A stretch of DNA of 15,195 nucleotides from Galactobacter sp. (GCA_022712075.1 JALAHE010000234.1:1-15195); one strand, 5' to 3'. Shown: positions 1-6,405, counted from the stretch's first letter. Notes: generated by a model from the sequence alone, not told the origin. Numbers and translations: made by a program.

Positions 1-819
1 GCCGCGATCGACGCCGCTAAGGCTGCCCCGGCTCCGGCCGCTGCCGCCCCGGCCGCCGCCAAGCCCGCCGCCGCCCCGTCGGCCGAGGCAGCCAAGCTGC
101 GCGGCACCACGGTCAAGGCACCGCGCATCCGCCAGGTCATTGCCCAGCGCATGCGCGAGTCCCTCGAGACCTCCACGCAGCTGACCCAGGTGCAGGAGGT
201 GGACATGACCGCCATCGTGAAGCTGCGCAAGGCCGCCAAGTCCTCCTTCGCCGCCAACAACGGCGTCAACCTGACCTACCTGCCCTTCATCGGCCAGGCG
301 GTGACGGAGGCCCTCAAGCAGTTCCCGGCCTTCAACGCCTCCTACGACGAGGCAAAGCAGGAGATCACCTACCACGACGCCGAGCACATCGGCTTCGCGG
401 TGGACACCGAGAAGGGCCTGCTGGTTCCCGTCGTCTCCAACGCCGGCAACCTCAACCTGGCCGGCATGTCCAAGGCCATCGCCGACGTTGCCGACCGCGC
501 GCGCACCAACAAGCTGGGCCCCGCCGAGCTCTCCGGTTCGACGTTCTCGATCACCAACATCGGCTCGGTTGGCGCGCTCTTCGACACGCCGATCATCAAC
601 CAGCCGAACGTTGGCATCCTGGGCACCGGCATCATCCAGAAGCGTCCCGTGGTGATCACGGGCGCCGACGGCGACGATGTCATCGCCATCCGCCACATGA
701 TGTACCTGTCGCTGACCTACGATCACCGACTGGTGGACGGCGCCAATGCCGGCCGCTTCCTGCAGGCCGTCAAGGCCCGCCTGGAGGGCGCCGACTTCGC
801 CGCCGAGCTGGGTCTCTGA
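1..819 (+). CDS. sucB: Dihydrolipoamide acyltransferase (E2), 3' part; 2-oxoglutarate dehydrogenase type
   Basis: The gene enters from the left edge, so the lipoyl domain and most of the peripheral subunit-binding domain lie outside; 272 residues are visible. The first residues (AAIDAAKAA) look like the end of the subunit-binding domain, followed by an Ala/Pro-rich flexible linker to about residue 37. The catalytic acyltransferase domain runs from KLRGTTVKAPRIRQ to the end. The active-site motif is DHRLVDG, with His242 and Asp246 of the visible part. The sequence closely follows M. tuberculosis DlaT/SucB as I remember it (HLRGTT start, ITYYDAEH-like and GALFDTPI stretches). The enzyme transfers the succinyl or acetyl group from lipoyl-lysine to CoA in the cytoplasmic 2-oxo acid dehydrogenase complex. 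Its lipoyl cofactor would be made by the lipB-lipA pair downstream. Whether it serves the 2-oxoglutarate or the pyruvate complex (in mycobacteria DlaT serves as pyruvate dehydrogenase E2) cannot be decided from this end. Confidence 0.93.
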   Translation, partial: AAIDAAKAAPAPAAAAPAAAKPAAAPSAEAAKLRGTTVKAPRIRQVIAQRMRESLETSTQLTQVQEVDMTAIVKLRKAAKSSFAANNGVNLTYLPFIGQAVTEALKQFPAFNASYDEAKQEITYHDAEHIGFAVDTEKGLLVPVVSNAGNLNLAGMSKAIADVADRARTNKLGPAELSGSTFSITNIGSVGALFDTPIINQPNVGILGTGIIQKRPVVITGADGDDVIAIRHMMYLSLTYDHRLVDGANAGRFLQAVKARLEGADFAAELGL

Positions 820-836
820 CCCCAGCAGCGTCACCG

Positions 837-883
837 CCGAGGGGCCGTGCATCCGCAAGGATGCGCGGCCCCTCGGGCTTTTT
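837..883 (+). terminator. Rho-independent terminator of sucB
   Basis: An 18-bp stem (837-854 with 859-876, one G-T wobble, loop GCAA) is followed by GCTTTTT. It starts 17 bases after the sucB stop codon. The outer ten base pairs (CCGAGGGGCC / GGCCCCTCGG) are identical to those of the hairpin at 1284-1321. The T-tract runs into the promoter region of the next gene. Confidence 0.92.
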
Positions 884-918
884 CGACACGGCGTCGAAAA
901 GACACCTAGAATGGGGCC
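880..918 (+). promoter_or_regulatory. Promoter with 8-bp inverted repeat, probably leaderless
   Basis: TAGAAT at 907-912 resembles a -10 box and lies 6 bases before the ATG, so transcription would begin at or next to the start codon. TCGACA at 883-888 is a possible -35 with an 18-bp spacer. No Shine-Dalgarno sequence precedes the ATG. A perfect inverted repeat, TTTTCGAC (880-887) - ACGGC - GTCGAAAA (893-900), overlaps the -35 and the spacer. That is a position suited to a repressor operator; it could instead form a second small hairpin behind the sucB terminator. Assignment is by pattern only. Confidence 0.55.
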
Positions 919-1269
919 ATGGACTTCCTGCGCTACGCCCTCATCTTCCTGCACATCCTCGGTGCCGCCGCGATCTTCGGCGGTTGGCTCGCCAACTTCA
1001 AGAAGCCGACCGTCACCCAGTGGCAGTTCATCGGTGCCATTGCCCAGGTCGTCACCGGCCTGGCCCTGGTCGGCATCGCCGAGGCTGGCGACCACCCGGT
1101 CAACCACATCAAGATCGCCGTGAAGCTGATCATCGCCCTGGTCATCCTGGTCGCCGCCATCATCGGCTACCGCAAGGCTTCCAAGGGCGAAGAGGTCTCC
1201 ACGGGCCTGGCCCACGCCGTGGGCGGCATGGCGCTCATCGACATCGCGGTCGCCACGCTCTGGCACTGA
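919..1269 (+). CDS. Small four-helix integral membrane protein of unknown function
   Basis: This is a 116-residue, mostly hydrophobic protein. Four membrane segments can be read at about residues 3-25, 35-54, 64-83 and 95-114, joined by short loops such as NFKKPT, EAGDHPVNH and RKASKGEE. Buried Gly and His residues (LHILG, HIKI, LAHAVGG) recur along it. The pattern resembles a conserved hypothetical membrane protein I associate with Micrococcaceae; I know no function for it. It stands alone as a single-gene unit between two terminators, with its own promoter. The ATG at 919 is chosen because the reading frame starts there, a -10-like box lies 6 bases upstream and there is no ribosome binding site, as expected for a leaderless message. 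Confidence 0.85.
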   Translation: MDFLRYALIFLHILGAAAIFGGWLANFKKPTVTQWQFIGAIAQVVTGLALVGIAEAGDHPVNHIKIAVKLIIALVILVAAIIGYRKASKGEEVSTGLAHAVGGMALIDIAVATLWH

Positions 1270-1283
1270 GCCGCACCGCCAGC

Positions 1284-1327
1284 CCGAGGGGCCAGGACCA
1301 CGCACGGTCCTGGCCCCTCGGCCGTTT
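1284..1327 (+). terminator. Terminator hairpin after the 116-aa membrane protein
   Basis: A perfect 16-bp stem (1284-1299 with 1306-1321, 6-base loop) lies 14 bases after the stop codon and is followed by a short T run (GCCGTTTCC). The T run is only on the plus-strand side, so it serves the plus-strand gene better than the converging kinase-like gene. Confidence 0.85.
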
Positions 1328-1393
1328 CCGGGGGCCCTTCGCCGGCCCGGGGCTGGGCAGCGCGGCCTTCACGGACCGCGCCGGAGAGCCGTG

Positions 1394-3022
1394 TCAGCCC
1401 GCTGCTGGCTCGCGCTCCACGCTCAGGATTCGCCAGCCCTCCTCCCCGTGGCGCAGGGTCCAACGCAGGGCCGTGCTGCTCGACGGCACCAGCGTGCTCG
1501 GCCCGCCGTCTTGGTCGACCACCCGGTATGAGGCCTGCACCGCCACGCCGCGCACCACCACGTCGCCGCCGTCTTCCGCGCCAAGGACCTGCACGGCCTC
1601 GAGGCGCGAGCCCATGCCCTCGAAGCGTTGCCCCGCCTCGAGCAGCGCACGGACGGTGGAGCGATCGGCGGCGAGCGCAGGGCTCTCTGCCGTGTAGACG
1701 GCCTCCAGGCCCGCCTCGTTCCGCTCGCGCAGGGCCGCCGTCCGTGCACGGTCCAGGGCGGGGAGGGCGCCCACCGCCGCCGCATCGCGTTGCGCTGTTG
1801 ACACCTGGGCTACGGCGGCGGGAGGCGCGGGAGCGACCGGGGCGAACCAGCGCCAGGCCAGGAGCGCGCAGGCAGCGAGCACCAGCACCAGCGCGGGGGC
1901 AAAGAGCCAACGGCTGGGTGCCCGGCGGGCACCGGGCACGGCGCGACGGCGCCGCTGGCTGGGCCGGGCGAACCGGCTCGCCGCCGCCTCCCGCCCGGCC
2001 GCGACAAGCGCCCTCCAGCCCGTGGGAGCCGGCGCCTGCGTGAGCATGTGGGGCGAGCCGGCGGCCGTTACGGCGGCGGAGGCGTCCAAGGGCCGCGGTC
2101 GCTCGCCTGCGAGCAGCTCGCCGGCGAGTTCCCTGGCCGGGGGACGAACGCGCGGATCGGCGTCGACGCAGTCCTCGATGAGCCTGGCCGTCGCGGGGCT
2201 CAGTTCGCGCCGCAGCATGATGAGCGGCGTCCGGTGACTGGCCGGACCGGGCAGCTCCCCGGTGAGCACCCACCACGCCACGGCGCCCCACGCGAAGACG
2301 TCGGCGGCGGGTCCGGGCTCCTCCCCCGCCGGGGCGAATCCGAGCGTCGAGGCCGGCCCGGGTGCCTGGGCCGGCAGGCGGATGGATCCCGGGTCGATGA
2401 GCACCGGCGACGAATCGGCCCTGAACATGATGTTCTGCGGGGCCACGTCTCCATGACTCACCCCCGCCTCGTGCAGATGGGCCAGCGCCCGCGCGAGCGG
2501 CACCAAGAGGGTCACCGCCTCGCCCACCGGCAGGGTGGTCCTCGCCTCCATGAGCCCCTCGAGGGAGCCGCCAGGGACCAGCTCCATGACCACACCCGAG
2601 TCGCCCGTCGCCGACCCGAACAGCGCCACAAGGTGCGGGTGGTCCCAGGCCGCCGTGAGCGTGACGGGACCCTCCCGCACGAGGCGCCCCGCCGCGTCGT
2701 CGGGCACCGTGCCGAACCCGGCGTCCGGCCCCGGCGGGCCGGGCACGCGCCACACCTTCGCCTGCCCTCCGGCCCCCACCAGTTCACCCACTACGGCGCC
2801 CTCCGGTACCAGCCCCGGCTCGCGGCCGGGTTGCGTCGACGTTGCCGCCCGCTCGCCGCCGGTCCCGGCATCGGGGGGCGCCCCACGCGGGGCGGCGGCC
2901 GCTCCGCGGGGGCGCGCTGGCCCCGTGATTCCGGGCGAGTCGGCGCAATGCCGCCCCTGGCGATGCGTTGAGGTGACCCGTGCTTCGTGCGTGTGTTCCA
3001 TGACAACAGTGTGTTGCAACAT
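1394..3022 (-). CDS. Membrane-anchored Ser/Thr protein-kinase-like protein, probable pseudokinase
   Basis: This 542-residue protein has a Pro/Ala/Gly-rich N-terminus (1-70), a protein-kinase fold (about 76-305), an Arg-rich stretch (355-371), one membrane helix (about 372-393) and an outer domain (about 400-542). Kinase marks are the glycine loop GAGGQAKVW (83-91), a C-helix Arg-Glu (116-117), HGDVAPQN with Asp192 and Asn197 in the catalytic loop, DPG at 210-212 replacing DFG, and DVFAWG (241-246). Where beta-strand 3 should carry the ATP-binding lysine the text reads AGFGTVPDD, with no lysine; the only nearby lysine (Lys89) sits inside the glycine loop. The APE motif is also degraded. It may therefore be a pseudokinase or bind ATP unusually. 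The C-terminal domain ends RWTLRHGEEGWRILSVE and has an NTF2-like or calmodulin-binding-like flavour, which is a guess. The ATG at 3022 has GAGGGG just upstream; Met8 (3001) is an alternative start. Confidence 0.82.
   Translation of the reverse strand: MLQHTVVMEHTHEARVTSTHRQGRHCADSPGITGPARPRGAAAAPRGAPPDAGTGGERAATSTQPGREPGLVPEGAVVGELVGAGGQAKVWRVPGPPGPDAGFGTVPDDAAGRLVREGPVTLTAAWDHPHLVALFGSATGDSGVVMELVPGGSLEGLMEARTTLPVGEAVTLLVPLARALAHLHEAGVSHGDVAPQNIMFRADSSPVLIDPGSIRLPAQAPGPASTLGFAPAGEEPGPAADVFAWGAVAWWVLTGELPGPASHRTPLIMLRRELSPATARLIEDCVDADPRVRPPARELAGELLAGERPRPLDASAAVTAAGSPHMLTQAPAPTGWRALVAAGREAAASRFARPSQRRRRAVPGARRAPSRWLFAPALVLVLAACALLAWRWFAPVAPAPPAAVAQVSTAQRDAAAVGALPALDRARTAALRERNEAGLEAVYTAESPALAADRSTVRALLEAGQRFEGMGSRLEAVQVLGAEDGGDVVVRGVAVQASYRVVDQDGGPSTLVPSSSTALRWTLRHGEEGWRILSVEREPAAG
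3004..3021. promoter_or_regulatory. Three CAACA half-sites, candidate operator at the kinase-like gene start
   Basis: CAACA (3004-3008), TGTTG (3012-3016) and CAACA (3017-3021) follow one another in alternating orientation. The last two form a perfect 10-bp palindrome TGTTGCAACA that abuts and overlaps the minus-strand start codon at 3022-3020. Such symmetry suits a dimeric regulator, but part of it is coding sequence if the upstream start is used. Confidence 0.35.
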
Positions 3023-3040
3023 GCACCCCTCGCGTTTGGC

Positions 3041-3049
3041 TTATCCACA
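3041..3049 (+). promoter_or_regulatory. Perfect DnaA-box consensus TTATCCACA
   Basis: TTATCCACA matches the classical DnaA box exactly. It lies in the 84-bp gap between the divergent kinase-like gene and lipB. Read on the minus strand it is TGTGGATAA, and its GGATAA part sits where a -10 box of the kinase-like gene could be (about 20 bases before the ATG at 3022). It is a single box without a cluster or AT-rich region, so a regulatory or DnaA-titrating role is more likely than an origin. Confidence 0.5.
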
Positions 3050-3072
3050 GGGATCCTGGCCCGTAGCGTCCA

Positions 3073-3106
3073 CGGGGGCCCCCGCGGAGGGACTAGCTTC
3101 GCGTGC
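3073..3106 (+). promoter_or_regulatory. lipB promoter, probably leaderless, with 12-bp palindrome
   Basis: TAGCTT (3094-3099) is a possible -10 box 7 bases before the lipB ATG, which would give a leaderless or nearly leaderless message. GGAGG at 3086-3090 is too far (16 bases) to act as a ribosome binding site. A perfect 12-bp palindrome CGGGGGCCCCCG (3073-3084) covers the -35 position, where no recognisable -35 box is seen. Confidence 0.4.
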
Positions 3107-3793
3107 ATGAGCATCCACGCCATCCCACGCTTGTTGGAGCCCGGCTACGCGCCGGACCCCGTCCCCTACCTGGACGCTTGGGCGCTGCAGCGCCGCCTGC
3201 ACGACGGCGTCGTCGGGGACGCCGGCGACCCCGGCTACCTGATCGCCCTCGAGCACCCGTCGGTCTACACCGCCGGGCGCCGCACGCAGCCCTCCGATCA
3301 CCCCACCGACGGGACGCCCGTGATCCCCGTGGATCGCGGCGGCCTGCTGACGTGGCACGGCCCCGGCCAGCTCGTGGTGTATCCCATCGTCCGCTTGCGG
3401 GATCCGGGCGCCGTCAAGGACTACGTCGCGCGCCTTGAGCAGGCGCTCATCGACACCCTGTCGGGGCTCGGCATCGAGGCGAGCCGCGTGGAGGGCCGGG
3501 CCGGCGTGTGGATCCGCCGCGACGGGGCGCCCGATGCCAAGATCGCCGCGATCGGCATCCACATCGAGGACGGGGTGACGATGCACGGGCTCGCGCTCAA
3601 CGTGAACTGCGACCTGGCCCCCTACGAGGCCATCGTGCCGTGCGGCATCACCGACGCCGGCGTCACCACGGTCGCCGAGCAGCTCGGGCGCGACGTCACG
3701 CCGGCCGGGCTGGCCCCCGCGCTCATCGCGCGCCTGGGTGAGCTGCTCGCCCCGGCCATCACCACCGGTGCGGAGCAGGCGGTGTCGGCATGA
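3107..3793 (+). CDS. lipB: Octanoyl-[ACP]:protein N-octanoyltransferase
   Basis: LipB moves an octanoyl group from acyl carrier protein to the lipoyl-domain lysine of target proteins, the first step of de novo lipoate attachment; LipA then inserts sulfur. The 228-residue length fits the family. The family signature is clear at residues 77-90: RGGLLTWHGPGQLV, with His84. The catalytic pair is visible as Cys179 in PCGI and Lys145 in AKIAAIGI. The open frame continues upstream to 2987, but the ATG at 3107 is chosen because homologous sequence begins about there, the upstream part reads as noncoding, and a -10-like box lies 7 bases before this ATG. The stop codon overlaps the lipA start (ATGA, 3790-3793), so the two are translationally coupled. 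Substrates nearby include the E2 protein at the left edge. Confidence 0.96.
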   Translation: MSIHAIPRLLEPGYAPDPVPYLDAWALQRRLHDGVVGDAGDPGYLIALEHPSVYTAGRRTQPSDHPTDGTPVIPVDRGGLLTWHGPGQLVVYPIVRLRDPGAVKDYVARLEQALIDTLSGLGIEASRVEGRAGVWIRRDGAPDAKIAAIGIHIEDGVTMHGLALNVNCDLAPYEAIVPCGITDAGVTTVAEQLGRDVTPAGLAPALIARLGELLAPAITTGAEQAVSA

Positions 3794-4821
3794 GCGGCTG
3801 CGGCGTGAACCCCCAGGCCGAGGGCGCCGGGCCGGCGCCCGAGGGACGCAAGCTGCTGCGCGTCGAGGCCCGCAACGCGGCGGTGCAGGTGGAGCGCAAG
3901 CCGTCATGGATCCGCGCGCACGTGGAGATCGGCCCCGAGTACGTGGGCCTGAAGAGCCTGGTCAAGGACAAGGGCCTGCACACGGTGTGCGAGGAGGCCG
4001 GCTGCCCCAACATCTTCGAGTGCTGGGAGGACCGCGAGGCGACCTTCCTCATCGGCGGCTCGCAGTGCACGCGGCGCTGTGACTTCTGCCAAATCGACAC
4101 GGGCAAGCCGAGCACGCTCGATCGCCTGGAGCCGGAGAAGGTGGCGAGGTCCATCCAGGAGATGGGGCTGCGCTACGCGACCGTCACGGGCGTGGCCCGC
4201 GACGACCTGGACGACGAGGGAACGTGGCTCTACGCCGAGACGGTCCGCCGCATCCACGCCGTCAACCCCGGCACGGGCGTGGAACTGCTCATCCCCGACT
4301 TCACGGGCCGCCCCGAGCTTCTCGATGTCATCACCGAGTCCCGCCCCGAGGTCTACGCCCACAACGTGGAGACCGTGCCGCGCCTGTTCAAGCGCATCCG
4401 CCCGGCGTTCCGCTACGAGCGCTCGCTCGCCACGATCGGCCACGGCAAGCAGGCCGGGCTCATCACGAAGTCCAACCTCATCCTCGGGATGGGCGAGACG
4501 CGCGAGGAGGTCTCCGAGGCCCTGCGGGACCTGCACGCGGCCGGCACCGACATCCTCACGCTGACCCAGTACCTGCGCCCCACACAGCGCCACCTGCCCG
4601 TGGATCGCTGGGTGCGGCCGGAGGAGTTCGTCGAGCTCTCGCAGGAGGCGGAGGAGATCGGCTTCCTCGGCGTCATGGCCGGGCCGCTCGTGCGCTCCTC
4701 CTACCGCGCCGGCCGGCTCTGGGCCCGCGCCATGCGCGCGAGCGGCCAGGAGCTGCCCGCCGCCCTGGCCCACATCGCCGACGAGGGAAGCGCGCGCCAG
4801 GAGGCGCTCTCCCTGCTCTGA
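3790..4821 (+). CDS. lipA: Lipoyl synthase, radical SAM
   Basis: LipA inserts two sulfur atoms into the protein-bound octanoyl chain at C6 and C8. The 343-residue protein shows both iron-sulfur motifs: the auxiliary cluster cysteines C67, C72 and C78 in CEEAGCPNIFEC, and the radical-SAM CX3CX2C motif with C93, C97 and C100 in CTRRCDFC. The C-terminal RSSYRAG (302-308) contains the serine that ligates the auxiliary cluster in known LipA structures. Other family stretches are ATVTGVARDDL, AHNVETV and GLMVGMGE-like LILGMGETREE. The first ~20 residues are a poorly conserved extension. The ATG overlaps the lipB stop by four bases and no separate ribosome binding site is needed. The DUF4191 gene follows 89 bp later. 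Confidence 0.97.
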   Translation: MSGCGVNPQAEGAGPAPEGRKLLRVEARNAAVQVERKPSWIRAHVEIGPEYVGLKSLVKDKGLHTVCEEAGCPNIFECWEDREATFLIGGSQCTRRCDFCQIDTGKPSTLDRLEPEKVARSIQEMGLRYATVTGVARDDLDDEGTWLYAETVRRIHAVNPGTGVELLIPDFTGRPELLDVITESRPEVYAHNVETVPRLFKRIRPAFRYERSLATIGHGKQAGLITKSNLILGMGETREEVSEALRDLHAAGTDILTLTQYLRPTQRHLPVDRWVRPEEFVELSQEAEEIGFLGVMAGPLVRSSYRAGRLWARAMRASGQELPAALAHIADEGSARQEALSLL

Positions 4822-4865
4822 GCCTGCCTGCACGTGCTCTGAGCGAAAGCCATCACGGGTTCGGG

Positions 4866-4890
4866 GCCGGGGCGCCAAGAGCGCCCCGGC
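4866..4890 (+). terminator. GC hairpin after lipA, weak terminator or attenuator
   Basis: A perfect 10-bp stem GCCGGGGCGC / GCGCCCCGGC with a 5-base loop lies 44 bases after the lipA stop. There is no T-tract behind it, so it may only partly stop transcription. It overlaps the presumed -35 to spacer region of the next gene. Confidence 0.45.
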
Positions 4891-4895
4891 TCCGG

Positions 4896-4910
4896 TAGAC
4901 TCGAGCCGCT
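4896..4910 (+). promoter_or_regulatory. -10-like box just before the DUF4191 gene
   Basis: TAGACT (4896-4901) lies 9 bases before the ATG at 4911, and no Shine-Dalgarno sequence is seen between them. This gives an expected start site within about three bases of the ATG, close to leaderless. No convincing -35 box is visible. Confidence 0.45.
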
Positions 4911-5696
4911 ATGGCCAAGAAACTCGACGCAACCGCCCAGGAGCAGATCGCCCGACTGCGCGCTCAGCAGAAGGAAGAGAAGCAGGCGGCCAAGATCGCC
5001 AAGAAGGAACGCAAGAAGAACGGCGGCGGTGACGGCCGTTGGGCCCAGATCGTCCAGGTCTTCAAGATGACCCGAGAGGAGGAGCCGGCCCTTCCGTGGA
5101 TCATGCTGGCCATCTTCCTCGGCGCCGGTGCCGTGGGCGCCGGCCTGGGCCTGCTGCTCGGCGGCTGGGTCCTGTGGATGATTCTCGGCCTCGTGGTCGG
5201 CTTCTTCCTGGCCACCCTGTACATGAACCGCCGCGCCGAGGGCGTGGCGTTCGCCCGCATGGCCGGCCGCCCCGGTGCCGCCGGCGCCGCCCTGTCCACG
5301 CTGGGCCGCGGCTGGATCGTCAAGGACGAGCCCATCGCGATCTCCCCGCGCACGCAGGACCTCGTCTACATGGCGATCGGCCGCCAGGGCGTCGTCCTCG
5401 TCACGGAGGGCCCCACCACGCGCGTTCGCTCGCTCGTTGAGGGTGCCAAGCGCGACATCACGCGCGCCGTGAAGAACGTGCCGGTCACCGTCATCAACTC
5501 CGGTCAGCACGAGGATCAGGTGGAGCTCGCCAAGATCCGCAAGACCGCCAAGGGCATCAAGAAGTCCATCACCCGCCAGGAGGTGGCCGCGGTGGACAAG
5601 CGCCTGGGCACCCTGCGCCTGAACCAGCCGCCCATCCCCAAGGGCATCGACCCCACGCGCATGCGTCCCAACCGCAAGGCCATGCGCGGGCGCTGA
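4911..5696 (+). CDS. DUF4191 family membrane protein (Rv2219-like)
   Basis: This 261-residue protein begins with a highly charged Lys/Glu/Ala helix (about 7-37, possible coiled coil), then two adjacent membrane helices (about 61-82 and 86-104) with short turns, and a cytoplasmic C-terminal domain (about 110-261) rich in basic residues that ends in RPNRKAMRGR. The layout and position directly after lipA match the DUF4191 family, represented by M. tuberculosis Rv2219. No function is established to my knowledge. The stretch WIVKDEPIAISPRTQDLVYMA and the following VTEGPTTRV look like a small beta-rich domain. The ATG at 4911 is supported by the -10-like box nearby and by MAKK being a usual start. 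It is followed by a strong terminator, so it is the last gene of the lip unit or a single-gene unit. Confidence 0.9.
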   Translation: MAKKLDATAQEQIARLRAQQKEEKQAAKIAKKERKKNGGGDGRWAQIVQVFKMTREEEPALPWIMLAIFLGAGAVGAGLGLLLGGWVLWMILGLVVGFFLATLYMNRRAEGVAFARMAGRPGAAGAALSTLGRGWIVKDEPIAISPRTQDLVYMAIGRQGVVLVTEGPTTRVRSLVEGAKRDITRAVKNVPVTVINSGQHEDQVELAKIRKTAKGIKKSITRQEVAAVDKRLGTLRLNQPPIPKGIDPTRMRPNRKAMRGR

Positions 5697-5725
5697 TCCG
5701 CGCGCTTGGCCACAGACCACTCGGT

Positions 5726-5767
5726 GGGCCGCTTCCCTGTTGCAGGGAGGCGGCCCGCCGTCTTTTT
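5726..5767 (+). terminator. Strong Rho-independent terminator of the DUF4191 gene
   Basis: A 14-bp stem (5726-5739 with 5743-5756, one G-T wobble, loop TTG) is followed by GCCGTCTTTTT. It begins 29 bases after the stop codon. Confidence 0.92.
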
Positions 5768-5842
5768 ACGGCGGCGGCCGCCCTGCACGACGGCGCCTGT
5801 CCCGGACCCAGCGAGGCGCACCGTGCGGTGCCGGGCACGCAC

Positions 5843-5877
5843 GCGGGTGGGCGCCGCCCACGCCGGCGCCCACCCGC
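5843..5877. repeat. 13-bp inverted repeat hairpin between convergent genes
   Basis: GCGGGTGGGCGCC (5843-5855) pairs perfectly with 5865-5877 across a 9-base loop. It is the middle one of three hairpins between the convergent DUF4191 and RDD genes. There is no T-tract on either side, so its role is unclear; it may back up the flanking terminators. The remaining bases of the gap (5768-5842) show no gene or clear motif. Confidence 0.6.
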
Positions 5878-5887
5878 CGTCGGGCTC

Positions 5888-5926
5888 TTAAATGTCCGTG
5901 GGCCGCCCACCCGGGGCGGCCCACGG
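5888..5926 (-). terminator. Terminator of the RDD gene (minus strand)
   Basis: A 13-bp stem (5896-5908 with 5914-5926, 5-base loop) lies 17 bases beyond the RDD stop codon in the minus direction. On the minus strand it is followed by ACATTTAAG, a weak T-tract. Confidence 0.75.
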
Positions 5927-5943
5927 CCTTCAAACGTGAGTGA

Positions 5944-6405
5944 CTAGCGGATGCGGACCAAGATGGTGCCGCGCGCGCGGTCGTGCAGACCGCGGGTGTC
6001 GGCGTCCTGGATGAAGGGCGGGACCACGAGCAACACCAGCAGGGTGCGGACGAGGCCGTCGACCGGGCGGACGGCGGTGCCGTTCAGCTTCTGGACCTGC
6101 ATGCCGAGCAGGCGGTGTCCGACGCTGTGGCCAAAGAGGCAGACCCCGAGCAGCGTCATAGCGGCGAAGAGGCTCAGTGTGACCCACTCGTTGCCGCGCC
6201 AGAAGATCAGGGAGATTCCGTACGCGAGGGCCCAGTCGATGAGGATGGCCAGAATGCGACGCCCCCAGCGTGCGACGGATCCGGGGCCGGTCTGCGGGCG
6301 GCCCATCCGTTCCCCGGGGTACGCCTGCGTGTTCAGCTGCGGCGGGCCGGAGATCCAGGAACCGAGATCGGCCCGGGTGATGCGCTCTGGATCCTTCTCA
6401 GTCAT
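5944..6405 (-). CDS. RDD family integral membrane protein
   Basis: This 153-residue protein has a polar N-terminus (1-45) and then an RDD domain. The domain's marks are the Arg-Arg and Asp of RRILAILIDWALAY (49-62), the GHRLLGMQVQKL segment after the second helix (96-107), and the closing Asp in RGLHDRARGTILV (138-150). Membrane helices can be read at about 50-68, 73-92 and 119-132. RDD proteins are membrane proteins of mostly unknown role, some linked to ion transport. The M. tuberculosis counterpart position is Rv2219A, next to glnA1. The ATG at 6405 is preceded by TAGAAT at a 6-base distance with no ribosome binding site. It converges with the DUF4191 gene and diverges from glnA. Confidence 0.92.
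   Translation of the reverse strand: MTEKDPERITRADLGSWISGPPQLNTQAYPGERMGRPQTGPGSVARWGRRILAILIDWALAYGISLIFWRGNEWVTLSLFAAMTLLGVCLFGHSVGHRLLGMQVQKLNGTAVRPVDGLVRTLLVLLVVPPFIQDADTRGLHDRARGTILVRIR

Noticed and set aside
31..110. Ala/Pro-rich repetitive start of the window as a DNA repeat
   Set aside because: It is coding sequence for the flexible linker of an E2 protein; the repetition comes from the amino acid composition.
837..1321. The two hairpins with a shared stem as ends of an insertion sequence
   Set aside because: No transposase lies between them, no target duplication is seen, and both are well placed as ordinary terminators.
2048..2971. 307-codon plus-strand frame opposite the kinase-like gene
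   Set aside because: It is a GC-bias shadow, rich in Arg, Gly and Pro and without recognisable motifs, whereas the minus strand shows kinase motifs and a membrane helix.
3041..3049. DnaA box as part of a replication origin
   Set aside because: Only one box, no AT-rich unwinding region, and no dnaA, dnaN or rpmH gene nearby.
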